Below, piece after piece: positions 33,846 to 43,751 of a DNA stretch of 64,000 nucleotides. This DNA is from Methanolobus psychrotolerans (GTDB lineage: Archaea; Halobacteriota; Methanosarcinia; Methanosarcinales; Methanosarcinaceae), in contig NZ_MBKP01000005.1 in NCBI RefSeq assembly GCF_002243045.1, positions 88,860 to 152,859 of the forward strand, given 5' to 3'. The translations under genes were made by a program, and so were the position numbers. The first letter of the stretch is position 1. The number at the start of each line of letters is the position of its first letter. Below the pieces are notes generated by a model, which did no database searches, had not been told where the DNA came from, and saw only the letters and a program-made list of their open reading frames with translations.

Positions 33846-34655
33846 CTATTTCTGCTTGTGCGTGAACATCATGTTCGCAAGTTCTGCAAATTGTTCCGGC
33901 CCAAGGTTCTCAGGCCTTTTATCAAGCATTTTCTGTGGCAGTTCGTGTATGAATTCCTTCATATCTTCAATGCCAAGGAGTTGTTTGTTCCTGATGATCG
34001 AGTTTCTCATTTTTTTACGTCTCTGTCCGAAAACAGCGGTAACGAAATCAAGGAAGTACTTTTCATCAAGTACTTCAAAGTCGGCAGGTCTTGGTTTGAT
34101 CTCAACGACCGCAGACAGGACTTCAGGTGGCGGGGAGAAAGCTCCTCGGGGGATCTTCATTATTATTGAGGTGTCTGCAAAATAGTTTGCATTCACAGAA
34201 AGACGGCTGTAATCCTCTGAATTTGCATGCGCCACAAGTCTCTGTGCGAACTCATACTGGTACATTAGTATTCCCAGTTTAAAATCATATTTGAACAACT
34301 TAAAAGTTATCTCGGAAGAAATGGAATATGGAAGGTTTGAAACTACCTTGTCAAAAGGCGGGAAATCAACGTCAAGTACATCTGCGTGGATTATTGTGAG
34401 TTTCTCTGAATGTCCCAAACGGTCCTTCAGGACATCAACAAGTTCTGTGTCTCTTTCAATGGCAATCACATGAGCTGCTTTTTCGATGAGTCTTTCTGTC
34501 AGGTTGCCAATTCCTGCTCCTATTTCTAGTATGGTTTCATCGGGTTTGATATTGGCAGCTTCAACGATCCTGTCCAGGACACGTTCATCAATTAAAAAAT
34601 GCTGGTCATGGTATCCTCCTCGGATACCATATTTCCTTAATATGTCATGAACCAA
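33846..34655 (-). CDS. ksgA: 16S rRNA (adenine-N6,N6)-dimethyltransferase
   Basis: The 269-residue KsgA/Dim1 enzyme dimethylates the two adjacent adenosines in the helix 45 loop of 16S rRNA. Seen are YGIRGGYHDQHFLIDERVLDRI, ILEIGAGIGNLTERL (motif I), HADVLDVDFPPFDKVVSNLPYSISS (the NLPY catalytic motif) and a C-terminal FGQRRKKMRNS. Length is normal. It lies 14 nt after DUF655 and 13 nt before prmC, a standard archaeal order. Confidence 0.95.
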   Translation of the reverse strand: MVHDILRKYGIRGGYHDQHFLIDERVLDRIVEAANIKPDETILEIGAGIGNLTERLIEKAAHVIAIERDTELVDVLKDRLGHSEKLTIIHADVLDVDFPPFDKVVSNLPYSISSEITFKLFKYDFKLGILMYQYEFAQRLVAHANSEDYSRLSVNANYFADTSIIMKIPRGAFSPPPEVLSAVVEIKPRPADFEVLDEKYFLDFVTAVFGQRRKKMRNSIIRNKQLLGIEDMKEFIHELPQKMLDKRPENLGPEQFAELANMMFTHKQK

Positions 34656-34669
34656 GAAATGAACACCTT

Positions 34670-35266
34670 TTATTGGCTGCGTGGACGACGTGGAGGTATT
34701 GTGAAGAGCCTGTATTTGATATTGTCATCTTTCAGTTCATCGATTATCCGGTTGACAATGACTTTTTCGGGAGAATGTACTCCTCCAACCCTTTCGTGCA
34801 ATTCCTGCAGGGTCTTGAAAGGTCCTTTCTTCCTTTCATCTATTATGGCCCACATGAGTTTCTTCCCTATTCCCGGTAGTAACTCCAGCATATGCAGTCT
34901 GTTTGTGATGGGGTGTGCATCATTGAAGAATTTGATAAACCTTTCTTCATGGTGTTGTACACTCTTTTCAAGAATGTAAGGCAATTCTAACTGAGCACCA
35001 TGGCTGAGGTCCTTATATGGTATGCGGTGTTTCACATGGTCAATAAGATCCCTGTCGCCATCACCAATGTAAACACGGGATTGAATGTCCGGAACTTTCC
35101 CATCTTTAGGTACAAGTTCCATCAGGACAAAGTGAATTTCTCCGACTGCTTGTACAAGAGGTTTCTTTTGATATGAAGGTCTTTTATCGTCAGAACTTCC
35201 GTACGGAAGATAATCTAAGATCCATGCATACTCTTCTTTTTCAGGTGGTTTTCCCCTCGCTATCAT
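34670..35266 (-). CDS. DUF655 helix-hairpin-helix RNA-binding protein
   Basis: The 198-residue protein is the archaeal DUF655 family. The N-terminal part EEYAWILDYLPYG leads to an OB-like core, and a helix-hairpin-helix (LELLPGIGKKLMWAII) follows at ~130-160. It is almost always found between rpoF and ksgA in archaea, as here, pointing to a role in transcription, translation or rRNA processing. No enzymatic motif is visible. Confidence 0.9.
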   Translation of the reverse strand: MIARGKPPEKEEYAWILDYLPYGSSDDKRPSYQKKPLVQAVGEIHFVLMELVPKDGKVPDIQSRVYIGDGDRDLIDHVKHRIPYKDLSHGAQLELPYILEKSVQHHEERFIKFFNDAHPITNRLHMLELLPGIGKKLMWAIIDERKKGPFKTLQELHERVGGVHSPEKVIVNRIIDELKDDNIKYRLFTIPPRRPRSQ

Positions 35267-35344
35267 ATATTCCCTCCGGTGGCATACACACTGCTATACA
35301 TGCAATTTCTCTCGAAATAAAAAAGGGATGTATCAAATATAAAT

Positions 35345-35698
35345 CTAATCCATTGCTTCTTCTACAAGGTTTAGCATTTCGTCAAGCTCTTCTTCGGTAA
35401 GTGTGAATCTTTCTTTTGCATAAAGTGACCTGAGCTCATCTCTTGTTTGCGGCATTATGTCCGCTAATCTAATCGCTATCTCAGGTTTCATTTTTTCAAG
35501 CTTGAGAAGTTTGTTAACAAGTTCCCTTGCTTTTTCAGGGGTTGTCTTTGAGAACATTTCTGCATGGTTGATAGCTTTGCGCAGTTCATATCCAAGTTCT
35601 TCTTCATCTTTGAGACGCTCTTCCATAATCTCGTGCAGCATACCCTTTACTTCGGACAGGGTTAACAATTCTTCACTCAGAACTTCTTTGACTATCAT
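35345..35698 (-). CDS. rpoF: RNA polymerase subunit F (Rpb4-like)
   Basis: The 117-residue protein is the RpoF/Rpb4 subunit, which pairs with RpoE (Rpb7) to form the stalk of archaeal RNA polymerase. It is all-helical with LTLSEVKGMLHEIMEER at the front and a C-terminal HRDC-like bundle (IADIMPQTRDELRSLYAKE). Position after L21e and before DUF655 is the conserved archaeal arrangement. Confidence 0.9.
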   Translation of the reverse strand: MIVKEVLSEELLTLSEVKGMLHEIMEERLKDEEELGYELRKAINHAEMFSKTTPEKARELVNKLLKLEKMKPEIAIRLADIMPQTRDELRSLYAKERFTLTEEELDEMLNLVEEAMD

Positions 35699-35842
35699 TG
35701 GTATACACTCTATGCATTATTTGGATTTTAGGTCATCCGGAGATAACAATACAATTTACTAATCTCGTTAAATGCACCCAATAAAGATATATCTAACGAT
35801 AAATAATGGTACTTCAGGCATAAGCCTGAAATCTCTATATTC

Positions 35843-36136
35843 TTAGTATTTCTGTGGTTTAAGGTGCTGTGGAAGGGATATGAGTTCTTTTGTAGCATTT
35901 CCGTCCCTTATCTGCAGAAGATAAGCGCGGCCACGCTGACCAATTACCTTTCCGGTCTTTCCCTGAAACCTTGCGTTTGGCATTCCTTTCTGTACGCTTG
36001 GGTCGATATCTATGTGAACCATCTGCCCGTTGTCGAACTCCTGGATTGCTTTGCTAACAGGTGAAAGTCCTCTTTCTCTTGTGGTCTTCTGTAATTTGTA
36101 CCTTGTACAGTGTTTTTCGCCATGTGATGTTGCCAT
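35843..36136 (-). CDS. rpl21e: 50S ribosomal protein L21e
   Basis: The 97-residue basic protein has the L21e features [42 protein letters not shown] and [13 protein letters not shown]. It is an archaeal/eukaryal large-subunit protein. It follows pus10 by 66 nt and leads the conserved rpoF-DUF655-ksgA-prmC series. Confidence 0.95.
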   Translation of the reverse strand: MATSHGEKHCTRYKLQKTTRERGLSPVSKAIQEFDNGQMVHIDIDPSVQKGMPNARFQGKTGKVIGQRGRAYLLQIRDGNATKELISLPQHLKPQKY

Positions 36137-36202
36137 GATTATTTATCTCCATTGATCAAATGATTAATTTTATTATGACTGCTCAAATGTAATATTTATG
36201 AT

Positions 36203-37495
36203 TCATATATCTACATTGACTACGTTAAGTTCAGCTACTGTAGCCTGTATCCCTAACAATTCTGTAAGGCTTGGTACAGTTCTTCCCTCGTCTCCGGACG
36301 TAAGTTCCTTGACATACAGGCCGCCATCACAGTGTACTTCTATAATGGCATACTCGTCTGTATTCTCTTTGAGCTGCACGTCATGTACATATCGTTTCCG
36401 GACAAGATCTGCTCTTCTGTGGGCCACCCTTTGTGGAGTTCTTTGGTGTATTTGTACTCCTATAAGGGAATTTATAGCATCTGCAAGTTTATCTGTGGAA
36501 ACAGGCTCTTTGAATGTAACTTTAAGGTTATATACTTTATCCGCCTTTGAAGACTTCAAAACCTCAATTACATCTTTCTCTACTATTTTTAGCCCCTCTA
36601 CTTCCACTTTACCGATGGCGAACTCATTTATCTTCTTTTCCAGTTCCCACGCATCAACACTGCGAATTACAGGGTTCAATGCCTCTACTACAAACGGTCT
36701 TCCTGTCCCAAGCATAAGTGCATCAATATCTTCACGTCCGGCACCATGGAACTTTGTATCATTTCCTTTTGTTGCTTTGATGACCTCTGCAGCAATTAAC
36801 TCATCAACAGACTCTGGATATTGTTTTCCTGTGTTGCTGCATTTCTCACATCCTCTGCCGCCACAGTTTCTGCATGGCCATCTTGTCTGTGGTATTCCCC
36901 TTACAAGTTTCCGGTATCTTCCCTGAATATATACTGATCTTACACGGATACTGGTGGATTCCTCGGCAAGGTCCAGAGTTACAACAACATCCGGCCTATC
37001 GAACTCAACCTCTTTTTCTGTGCGTGCTGCTATAAGTTTTCCAACTTCACGGTTCATTTCAGTCTTGAACTGTTCAGCCTGAGTAATCCTGCATTCGCTC
37101 CACAGTATCTCTTCATTCTCTCCTATCAGACCGCTTACCTTTGTACCTACAAGGAACGTGGAGTATTCTATATCTCCGATACTTTCGACCGCTTTCTCAG
37201 CCCAGATGTCAAGCTTATCAAAAATGCCCTGGCATACCCAGCATTTCTCATCTTCACCCTCTATCTTCAAAGTCTTTCTTGCATAGCAGCTGCTTTTTGC
37301 GAGTTCTTCCAGTAAACTTTCCTCGCCTGTCTCTTTGAACAGGGCATCTCCTTCCATTGCAAGGCTCAGTTTGACGGCCTGTCCTCTTTCAACGTTGGTA
37401 AGGCCAGTAGATAATTTGGCGAACTGCCTGCCCATGCAATGGTCACAGATGGGTCCTTCATTGATTATCTTCTTAGCGGTTTCAAGTATGCTCAT
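36203..37495 (-). CDS. pus10: tRNA pseudouridine(54/55) synthase Pus10
   Basis: The 430-residue enzyme makes pseudouridine 54 and 55 in archaeal tRNA. The N-terminal zinc-binding region with CDHCMGRQFAKL and CWVCQGIFDKL is present, and the central CRNCGGRGCEKCSNTGKQYPES holds more Cys pairs. The catalytic domain follows with FHGAGREDIDALMLGTGRPF (the conserved Asp) and ends with DEGRTVPSLTELLG. Archaea use Pus10 where bacteria use TruB for position 55. TrmY, which methylates the same Psi54, is the next gene upstream (92-nt gap), giving a direct pathway link. Confidence 0.95.
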   Translation of the reverse strand: MSILETAKKIINEGPICDHCMGRQFAKLSTGLTNVERGQAVKLSLAMEGDALFKETGEESLLEELAKSSCYARKTLKIEGEDEKCWVCQGIFDKLDIWAEKAVESIGDIEYSTFLVGTKVSGLIGENEEILWSECRITQAEQFKTEMNREVGKLIAARTEKEVEFDRPDVVVTLDLAEESTSIRVRSVYIQGRYRKLVRGIPQTRWPCRNCGGRGCEKCSNTGKQYPESVDELIAAEVIKATKGNDTKFHGAGREDIDALMLGTGRPFVVEALNPVIRSVDAWELEKKINEFAIGKVEVEGLKIVEKDVIEVLKSSKADKVYNLKVTFKEPVSTDKLADAINSLIGVQIHQRTPQRVAHRRADLVRKRYVHDVQLKENTDEYAIIEVHCDGGLYVKELTSGDEGRTVPSLTELLGIQATVAELNVVNVDI

Positions 37496-37587
37496 TGGAT
37501 CACTTAAGCCTCTTATATTTATAACCTATATCTATAGTTTCCCCGGTACTTGCACAGATGGATACTATCTAATATAATCTTTTGTGG

Positions 37588-38184
37588 TTATGCTTCTTTC
37601 CTGTCCAGTTCGTTATGGATTATTATCATGCAGTGGTCTGAATGAAGTGAAACGGGACCTATGTTAAGCGTTTGCTTTGCTATTTTTCCAATTATCCCTT
37701 CTTCCTCTTCAGTAACTCCCATGTGATCGCCGAGAACAAATACTGCATCAGTGTTAAAATCAGCGTATTCCCTAATGTCCTCTCCATCCTCTTTCAGATA
37801 ATAAATATCCCTGCCTGCGTCCTTGAATTCAGTAAGCAGTTTCTCAAGTCCTGCACGTCTTATCCACACACCCGGGGTGGATTGTGTCTCATATTCGATG
37901 GCATCTTTTTCAAGTGCCTTTTTTATGAGGGAGCCACTACTTCTTTCGTCAGGGTTTAGGTACTTCAGTTTCTCTCCATTGAACCGTATTACTTTTCCGG
38001 GACATGGCTCGCCAAGAAGTACAAGGTGGACGTTGACATCACGTCTCATCCCATGTGAAAGGAAAAGTGCGGAATTGACGCACCTGCAAAGGATATCCAT
38101 TCTCCCGGCGGAACCTGGCAGGTCGTTAAGTGAAAAATCACCTGTGGTCAATGCTTTATGGCCTATGATTACAAAATCTTTCAT
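37588..38184 (-). CDS. trmY: tRNA (pseudouridine54-N1)-methyltransferase TrmY
   Basis: The 198-residue SPOUT-class methyltransferase makes N1-methylpseudouridine at tRNA position 54 from the product of Pus10. Seen are MKDFVIIGHKALTTGDFSL, the GRMDILCRCVNSALFLSHG stretch, the knot-region motif VFVLGDHMGVTEEEE and a C-terminal SLHSDHCMIIIHNELD. Length is standard. The neighbour downstream is pus10 and upstream is a DEAD-box helicase with a 16-nt gap. Confidence 0.93.
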   Translation of the reverse strand: MKDFVIIGHKALTTGDFSLNDLPGSAGRMDILCRCVNSALFLSHGMRRDVNVHLVLLGEPCPGKVIRFNGEKLKYLNPDERSSGSLIKKALEKDAIEYETQSTPGVWIRRAGLEKLLTEFKDAGRDIYYLKEDGEDIREYADFNTDAVFVLGDHMGVTEEEEGIIGKIAKQTLNIGPVSLHSDHCMIIIHNELDRKEA

Positions 38185-38200
38185 TTAGTTTCCTCTGTTT

Positions 38201-39496
38201 TTATTTCTCATCCGTGAATAGTATCTTTGCAAGCGCAGCAGCGATCTGCCGGTAGTTCATATCATTACTTGCGATACCTGAGACAAATTCGTCATATTTA
38301 TCAAGATGTCCACGTCTGATGTGCATTCGGATCTCATCAGCGATACGGTTCTCTTTAATTCTCTCTGTATCTCTGTGGCTGGGAAGTTCTCTGTGGACAA
38401 TTTCTGTTTTAGTGATATCTGTTATTGCTTTAAGTTTGCCGAGTTCCTTGCTAGTTACAAACGTGTAGGCAAGTCCGGGTCTGCCTGCCCGTGCAGTTCG
38501 TCCTATCCTGTGGATATAGGTTTCAAGTTCCTGGGGCAGATCGTAATTGAAAACGACTTCTATATTATCTACATCAATTCCTCTGGCGGCTACATCAGTT
38601 GCCACCAGGATACCAATATCCTCATTTTTGAACCGTTCCATCCTCTGTTCCCTTTGCTTTTGCTTTATGTCTCCATGAAGTGCTTCGGCAGGGTATCCTC
38701 GTGAACGCAGTTTTACGACTAACTTGTCGACTTCCTTTTTCGCATTACAAAAGACAAGTGCAGACTTGATGTTTTCTGCTTCTATCAGTCTTTTTAAAGC
38801 TTCAGGTTTAGCATTATCCTTTATTTCGAAGTAGTATTGCTTAACCTGGGGCACAGTAAGTTCTTCATGCACGACTTTTATGTGCACAGGATCTTTCTGG
38901 TATTGCTCTGTCAGTCTAAGTATGGGTTTTGGCATTGTTGCCGAAAAGAGTAATGTTTGCCGGCTGGAAGGTGTACTATTCAGTATTTTCTCTATGTCTT
39001 CCCTAAATCCCATATTTAGCATCTCATCGGCTTCGTCAAGTATGACTATACCAATCTCGTCGATCTGCATTGTCTGCCTTTCAAGGTGGTCTATTATTCT
39101 TCCCGGCGTTCCTACTATGATCTGGGCCCCTGTTTTGAGTGCATTGATCTGGGAGTCAACAGAGAGTCCTCCATATACTGATATCACTTTTATTTCAGGA
39201 ATGTATTTTGCAAGTTTTCCCAGCTCTTCTGATACCTGATTTGCCAGTTCCCGGGTGGGGCATACTACAAGAGCCTGGGTTTTTTTATTATTCGGGTCAA
39301 TAAGTTCCATCAGGGGCATTCCAAAAGCTGCTGTTTTCCCTGTCCCTGTCTGCGCATGGCCGATAATATCTTTTCCTTCCAGTATCAGTGGGATGCATTT
39401 CTCCTGGATTTCTGTGGGTTCTCTGAATCCCATTTCCTTTATGCTTTTCCTTATCTCCTTTGAAAGATAAAGTCCATTGAACGTTTCCGATTCCAT
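38201..39496 (-). CDS. DEAD-box ATP-dependent RNA helicase
   Basis: The 431-residue RNA helicase has all core motifs: Q-motif (GFREPTEIQEKCIP), AQTGTGKT (I), PTRELANQ (Ia), VILDEADEML (II), FSATMP (III), ATDVAARGIDVDN (V) and HRIGRTARAGRPG (VI). Beyond these it has only a short C-terminal extension. It probably remodels structured RNA in ribosome assembly or mRNA decay; archaeal relatives are cold-induced. It precedes trmY by 16 nt, hence probably one operon. Confidence 0.92.
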   Translation of the reverse strand: MESETFNGLYLSKEIRKSIKEMGFREPTEIQEKCIPLILEGKDIIGHAQTGTGKTAAFGMPLMELIDPNNKKTQALVVCPTRELANQVSEELGKLAKYIPEIKVISVYGGLSVDSQINALKTGAQIIVGTPGRIIDHLERQTMQIDEIGIVILDEADEMLNMGFREDIEKILNSTPSSRQTLLFSATMPKPILRLTEQYQKDPVHIKVVHEELTVPQVKQYYFEIKDNAKPEALKRLIEAENIKSALVFCNAKKEVDKLVVKLRSRGYPAEALHGDIKQKQREQRMERFKNEDIGILVATDVAARGIDVDNIEVVFNYDLPQELETYIHRIGRTARAGRPGLAYTFVTSKELGKLKAITDITKTEIVHRELPSHRDTERIKENRIADEIRMHIRRGHLDKYDEFVSGIASNDMNYRQIAAALAKILFTDEK

Positions 39497-39587
39497 TATA
39501 TTTCACTCTTGACTTAACCCGATGTTTGTGACATTAAAAAATAAAGATGTAAATGACTATAATGCATCATACATGTATTAAGATGTT

Positions 39588-40949
39588 TTAAGATGGTTTT
39601 TGCAGGTCTTGTATTTTTCCAGCAGCATATTTTTCAGCTATTTTTACAGCCTTGAAGGCAATTTCCCTGGCGCTGTAACCCATTATCCTGATCATGGCTT
39701 CCTTTCCGATACCGCCTTTATCATAAATAATGTCAGGTACAGTTCCATGTTTTTCAATGGTATGGGATGTCCCCCAATCCATTGTGTGTGTACCTTCTGG
39801 TTCATCCTCCCTGGAAAAAGATGAGATACTAAGGTCCATTTCCCTGCAAATTTCCACGATCTGCCCGGAATACCTGATATTTACGGCAGCTCTGCATATG
39901 GGGTCATATTTCATTGCGGAAAGTATTATTCGGGCAACATGGCTGCTTGCACCAAACTCAATATCCCCTACAATCCGCGCTGTTCCTTTAAGATTTACTA
40001 CTCTGCCTGCAACTGCAGCTACCTCTGAGCTTGATGTGGCATATGGTAGTGCCATTGCTATATTGCATCCTACTTCGGGGATGAGTGCTGCAAAGTCCTT
40101 GCATCCTGTGAGTATGCATGCACCTTCTTTTACATCCTGCAAAACTGTATATCTTTCAGAGTTGTGAATGATGCGGGCTAACTGGTTAACTGGTCCTACT
40201 CCTCTTCCTACAGGCACGCTTTCCCTGATGGCCTCCACAACAAAGTCCTTTGCTATTTTAGCAGCTTCCTCGATTCTGTATCCCTTGGCAAGGGATGATG
40301 CCAGTGCGGCAGAATAGGTGCATCCTGAGCCGTGCGTACCGCCTTTAATAAATGTTCCGCCAATTATGGTATGGGTATCATTTTCAGAGTCATATATTAT
40401 GTCTGATGCATCAAGGTGCCCGCCGGTAACAATGACGATTCTGACGCCTGTATGGCTGATTATCTTTGCAGCTTCTTTTGCTTCTTCTACAGTATGTATC
40501 TGCATTCCTGAAAGGGCATTTGCCTCATTGATATTTGGTGTTACAACTTCACTTACTGGCAAAAGTTTCTCTTTCAAAGTTGATATGGCCTCTTTATGAA
40601 GTAGATCGCCGCCTGCTTCTGCTGCCATGACTGGATCGACAACAAGCTTCAGGTTATACTTTTTCACTATTTCTGCAACTGTTGATATGATCTCTGATGA
40701 CGAGAGCATGCCGGACTTGGCCCACCTGATGTCCATGTCCTCGCAAACTGCATCAATCTGGTCACGTATTACTTCGCAGGGTATATCATAAGCACTTAGT
40801 ACTCCGGTAGTGTTCTGTGAAGTGACTGATGTAATAGCACATGTAGGGTGCAATCCCATAGAAGCTATTGTTTTAACATCTGCCTCTATTCCAGCTCCTC
40901 CGCCTGAGTCAGAACCTGCAATTGTCAGTATTACCGGTGTTTTGCTCAT
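39588..40949 (-). CDS. thiDN: bifunctional ThiD-ThiN (HMP/HMP-P kinase - thiamine-phosphate synthase)
   Basis: The 453-residue protein fuses ThiD (residues ~1-265; [43 protein letters not shown] with the catalytic Cys) to ThiN (~275-453), which replaces bacterial ThiE as thiamine-phosphate synthase in many archaea. The ThiN part carries [27 protein letters not shown] and [19 protein letters not shown]. It phosphorylates the hydroxymethylpyrimidine and then joins it to the thiazole phosphate. No thi-box riboswitch is recognised upstream in the 258-bp spacer (40950-41207), which is AT-rich and carries promoters in both directions. Confidence 0.93.
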   Translation of the reverse strand: MSKTPVILTIAGSDSGGGAGIEADVKTIASMGLHPTCAITSVTSQNTTGVLSAYDIPCEVIRDQIDAVCEDMDIRWAKSGMLSSSEIISTVAEIVKKYNLKLVVDPVMAAEAGGDLLHKEAISTLKEKLLPVSEVVTPNINEANALSGMQIHTVEEAKEAAKIISHTGVRIVIVTGGHLDASDIIYDSENDTHTIIGGTFIKGGTHGSGCTYSAALASSLAKGYRIEEAAKIAKDFVVEAIRESVPVGRGVGPVNQLARIIHNSERYTVLQDVKEGACILTGCKDFAALIPEVGCNIAMALPYATSSSEVAAVAGRVVNLKGTARIVGDIEFGASSHVARIILSAMKYDPICRAAVNIRYSGQIVEICREMDLSISSFSREDEPEGTHTMDWGTSHTIEKHGTVPDIIYDKGGIGKEAMIRIMGYSAREIAFKAVKIAEKYAAGKIQDLQKPS

Positions 40950-41192
40950 TTTATTCTCCGTGTTTTTCGTTTGCTGTGTGACGCAGCTCTTAAATGTCTG
41001 GTCGGTTATATAGTAGTTGGTTATTAGGGCCTATATATCTTTGCGATGCTGAGTTCATTTAATTGCTGAAAATGTCTTCTTGACGATAGTTATATATATT
41101 GAATCAGCGACATTGGTGCATCGCAATATGTATAAGTAAATAAACAAATTTACAATCATAATACGCGCGTATAATTAATTGGATTTATTTAA

Positions 41193-41426
<234 letters not shown>

Positions 41427-41534
41427 AACAAACGTAATCTATAAGAACTACTAGCCGTATCATGGGTAAACTCTAAGCCATCGATACATCGGCTACAACT
41501 AATTAACAAATTTCAAATCAAAAGGTGATTATAA

Positions 41535-41705
41535 ATGTCAAAAGGTACTCCCTCAATGGGTAAAAGACAAAAGCGCACGCATTTGAAATGCAGGCGCTGC
41601 GGTAGTGTTTCACTTAACATTCATACAAAACAGTGTACTGCATGTGGTTTTGGAAAATCTGCACGAATGAGAAGCTACAAGTGGCAAGCAAAGTGCAAAT
41701 ATTAA
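41535..41705 (+). CDS. rpl37e: 50S ribosomal protein L37e
   Basis: The 56-residue zinc-ribbon protein starts [16 protein letters not shown] and has the CxxC...CxxC metal site (CRRCGS and CTACGF). It is a standard archaeal/eukaryal large-subunit protein and lies about 110 bp downstream of the Sm-like gene. A GGTGAT site precedes the ATG. It is followed by purF after 23 nt. Confidence 0.96.
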   Translation: MSKGTPSMGKRQKRTHLKCRRCGSVSLNIHTKQCTACGFGKSARMRSYKWQAKCKY

Positions 41706-41728
41706 GTCTTTTTAGACTAGGGATATAA

Positions 41729-43144
41729 ATGCGCGAAGAATGCGGTGTTGTAGGGGTAGTAAAGTTCAATCCGGAACCACATCCTGTCCCTTCCGCACTT
41801 CGTATATATTATGCCTTGTATGCTCTGCAGCACCGCGGTCAGGAATCTGCTGGTATCGCTGTGCATGATGGCAAACATCCCCAGATCACAAAAGGAATGG
41901 GCCTTGTGCCTGAGATCTTTGACAAGGATGACCTTGTAGCTCTCAAAGGCGATGTTGGTATTGGTCATGTTCGTTATTCGACTTCTGGCGACTCAAGAAT
42001 TGAAAATTGCCAGCCTTTTATTGTTAATTACAAAAGTGGCAGTGTGGCACTTGCCCATAACGGTAATCTTGTCAATGGTCTTGATCTGCGCGTTCAGCTT
42101 GAAGCCGAAGGTCATATTTTTGTAGCAAGCTCCGATACAGAAGTAATTGCTCATCTTCTTGTGAAGGAACTTTTAAAACACGATATTGTTGAAGCAGTGC
42201 GCAACGTGATGAAGCAGCTTCTTGGTTCTTATTCTTTAACAATACTTATCGATGATATGCTTATGGCTGTAAGGGATCCTTTTGGGTTCAAGCCACTTTG
42301 TATGGGTACCATTGACCCGGGTTTTGTAGTTGCCTCCGAGAGTGTTGCAATTGATACCCTTAATGGCAAACTTCTCAGGGATGTAAATCCAGGTGAACTT
42401 GTCATCTTCAGGGATGGTAAAATTGAATCCTACCAGCTCCTTGAGGAAAAATATTGTGCTCATTGTGTATTTGAATATGTCTATTTTGCACGTCCTGACT
42501 CTATAATCGACGGACAGCTTGTTTATAAGGTTCGTGAAAGGATTGGCGAGAGACTGGCCCGCGAACATCCTGTGGATGGGGATATGGTGTCTCCTGTCCC
42601 TGACTCCGGAATTACTTCTGCGATTGGTTTCTCCAAGGAATCAAAGATCGATTATGAGGAGAGCCTTATGAAGAATCGTTATATAGGTCGTACTTTCATT
42701 CTTCCGGGTCAGGCCATGCGTGAAACTGCTGTGCGTCTTAAGATGAATACTATCAATGAGAACATCCGTGGTAAAAAAGTGATTCTTGTTGATGATAGTA
42801 TCGTGAGAGGAACCACATCCCGCCGTATCATCGATATGGTTCGCAATGCAGGTGCAAAAGAAGTGCATGCCCGCATAGGAAGTCCTCCAATTGTGGCACC
42901 ATGTTATCTAGGTATTGATATGGCTTCAAGGGATGAGCTAATAGCAGCCCATAAGACTATAAAGGGCGTTGAGGCAGTTATCAATGCTGATTCGTTGGGA
43001 TATCTGAGTGTAGATGGTCTTGTAGCATCAATTGGAATTGACAAGGATGATCTATGTTTAGGATGTCTTACAGGTGCATATCCTGTGGAGATTCCAGGCG
43101 AAAAAGTCTGTCAGAAAAGACAGTTAAAATTGCATGAGTTCTAA
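41729..43144 (+). CDS. purF: amidophosphoribosyltransferase
   Basis: The 471-residue enzyme catalyses the first step of purine synthesis, making phosphoribosylamine from PRPP and glutamine. The class II glutaminase domain starts MREECGVVGV, so the nucleophile Cys5 needs removal of a four-residue propeptide. GQESAGIAVHDG, GHVRYSTSGDS and HNGNLVN follow. The phosphoribosyltransferase domain has VILVDDSIVRGTTSRRII. Cys residues near 240 and 450 could hold the 4Fe-4S cluster found in many PurF. It is probably co-transcribed with L37e. Confidence 0.95.
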   Translation: MREECGVVGVVKFNPEPHPVPSALRIYYALYALQHRGQESAGIAVHDGKHPQITKGMGLVPEIFDKDDLVALKGDVGIGHVRYSTSGDSRIENCQPFIVNYKSGSVALAHNGNLVNGLDLRVQLEAEGHIFVASSDTEVIAHLLVKELLKHDIVEAVRNVMKQLLGSYSLTILIDDMLMAVRDPFGFKPLCMGTIDPGFVVASESVAIDTLNGKLLRDVNPGELVIFRDGKIESYQLLEEKYCAHCVFEYVYFARPDSIIDGQLVYKVRERIGERLAREHPVDGDMVSPVPDSGITSAIGFSKESKIDYEESLMKNRYIGRTFILPGQAMRETAVRLKMNTINENIRGKKVILVDDSIVRGTTSRRIIDMVRNAGAKEVHARIGSPPIVAPCYLGIDMASRDELIAAHKTIKGVEAVINADSLGYLSVDGLVASIGIDKDDLCLGCLTGAYPVEIPGEKVCQKRQLKLHEF

Positions 43145-43148
43145 ATAA

Positions 43149-43447
43149 TCAATGTATTACAATAATTGCCTTATGATAACCAATCATTTTTTTATTCTGG
43201 TTAAATAACTCCTTCAAATGACTGGCTTTCTTTCCTGAAGCTGCCTGAGCAACCGGTGTCAATATCCATCTTGCTATCTTTGACCCTTGTTTGTTATTCC
43301 TTCCATTATAATATTTGTCTGCAGACTGGTACACATTTGGTACTAACCCTAGTCATGAAGCAAGCTTATCCCTGATGAAAAGTCATTAAAGTCGTCTATT
43401 TCAGCAATCAGTGTTGCTGCACTCAACTCACCAATAACCGGTTCGAT
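43149..43447 (-). pseudogene. IS110-family transposase C-terminal remnant
   Basis: On the minus strand the sequence reads EPVIGELSAATLIAEIDDF, then after a one-base frame change LGLVPNVYQSADKYYNGR and KQGSKIARWILTPVAQAA, the IS110/IS902 C-terminal domain. The carrier Ser of IS110 transposases would be in this part, but the reading is broken by a frameshift and a TGA at the expected Trp, and its N-terminal catalytic part is missing. It is an inactive fragment directly after purF. The remaining spacer to 43751 is strongly AT-rich, with promoter-like stretches for the receptor gene. Confidence 0.75.
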
Positions 43448-43751
43448 TTATAGTAAAAAGGGTTATTTAGGTGGGTATTTTCATTTGTTTGTGCATGTTA
43501 TTCAAAGAATTTCATGTGTGTTTTTTGTTATTTATTTTTCCTTGGTTGTACTTGGTTTTACTTTACATTGCAATATTTGTATGCAAATGCCTATATATTT
43601 ATTAAAGATATATTTTTATATAATCATGCTTATCTTTTAATCAGCCTAATTATAATTATACTGAATTGTATGTTCGGTTGTAGTTTAATAGAGTCGATAT
43701 GCAAAAGTTAAACTTACTCCGTTCATTAAATTGATTATGTAGGGTGAAAAG

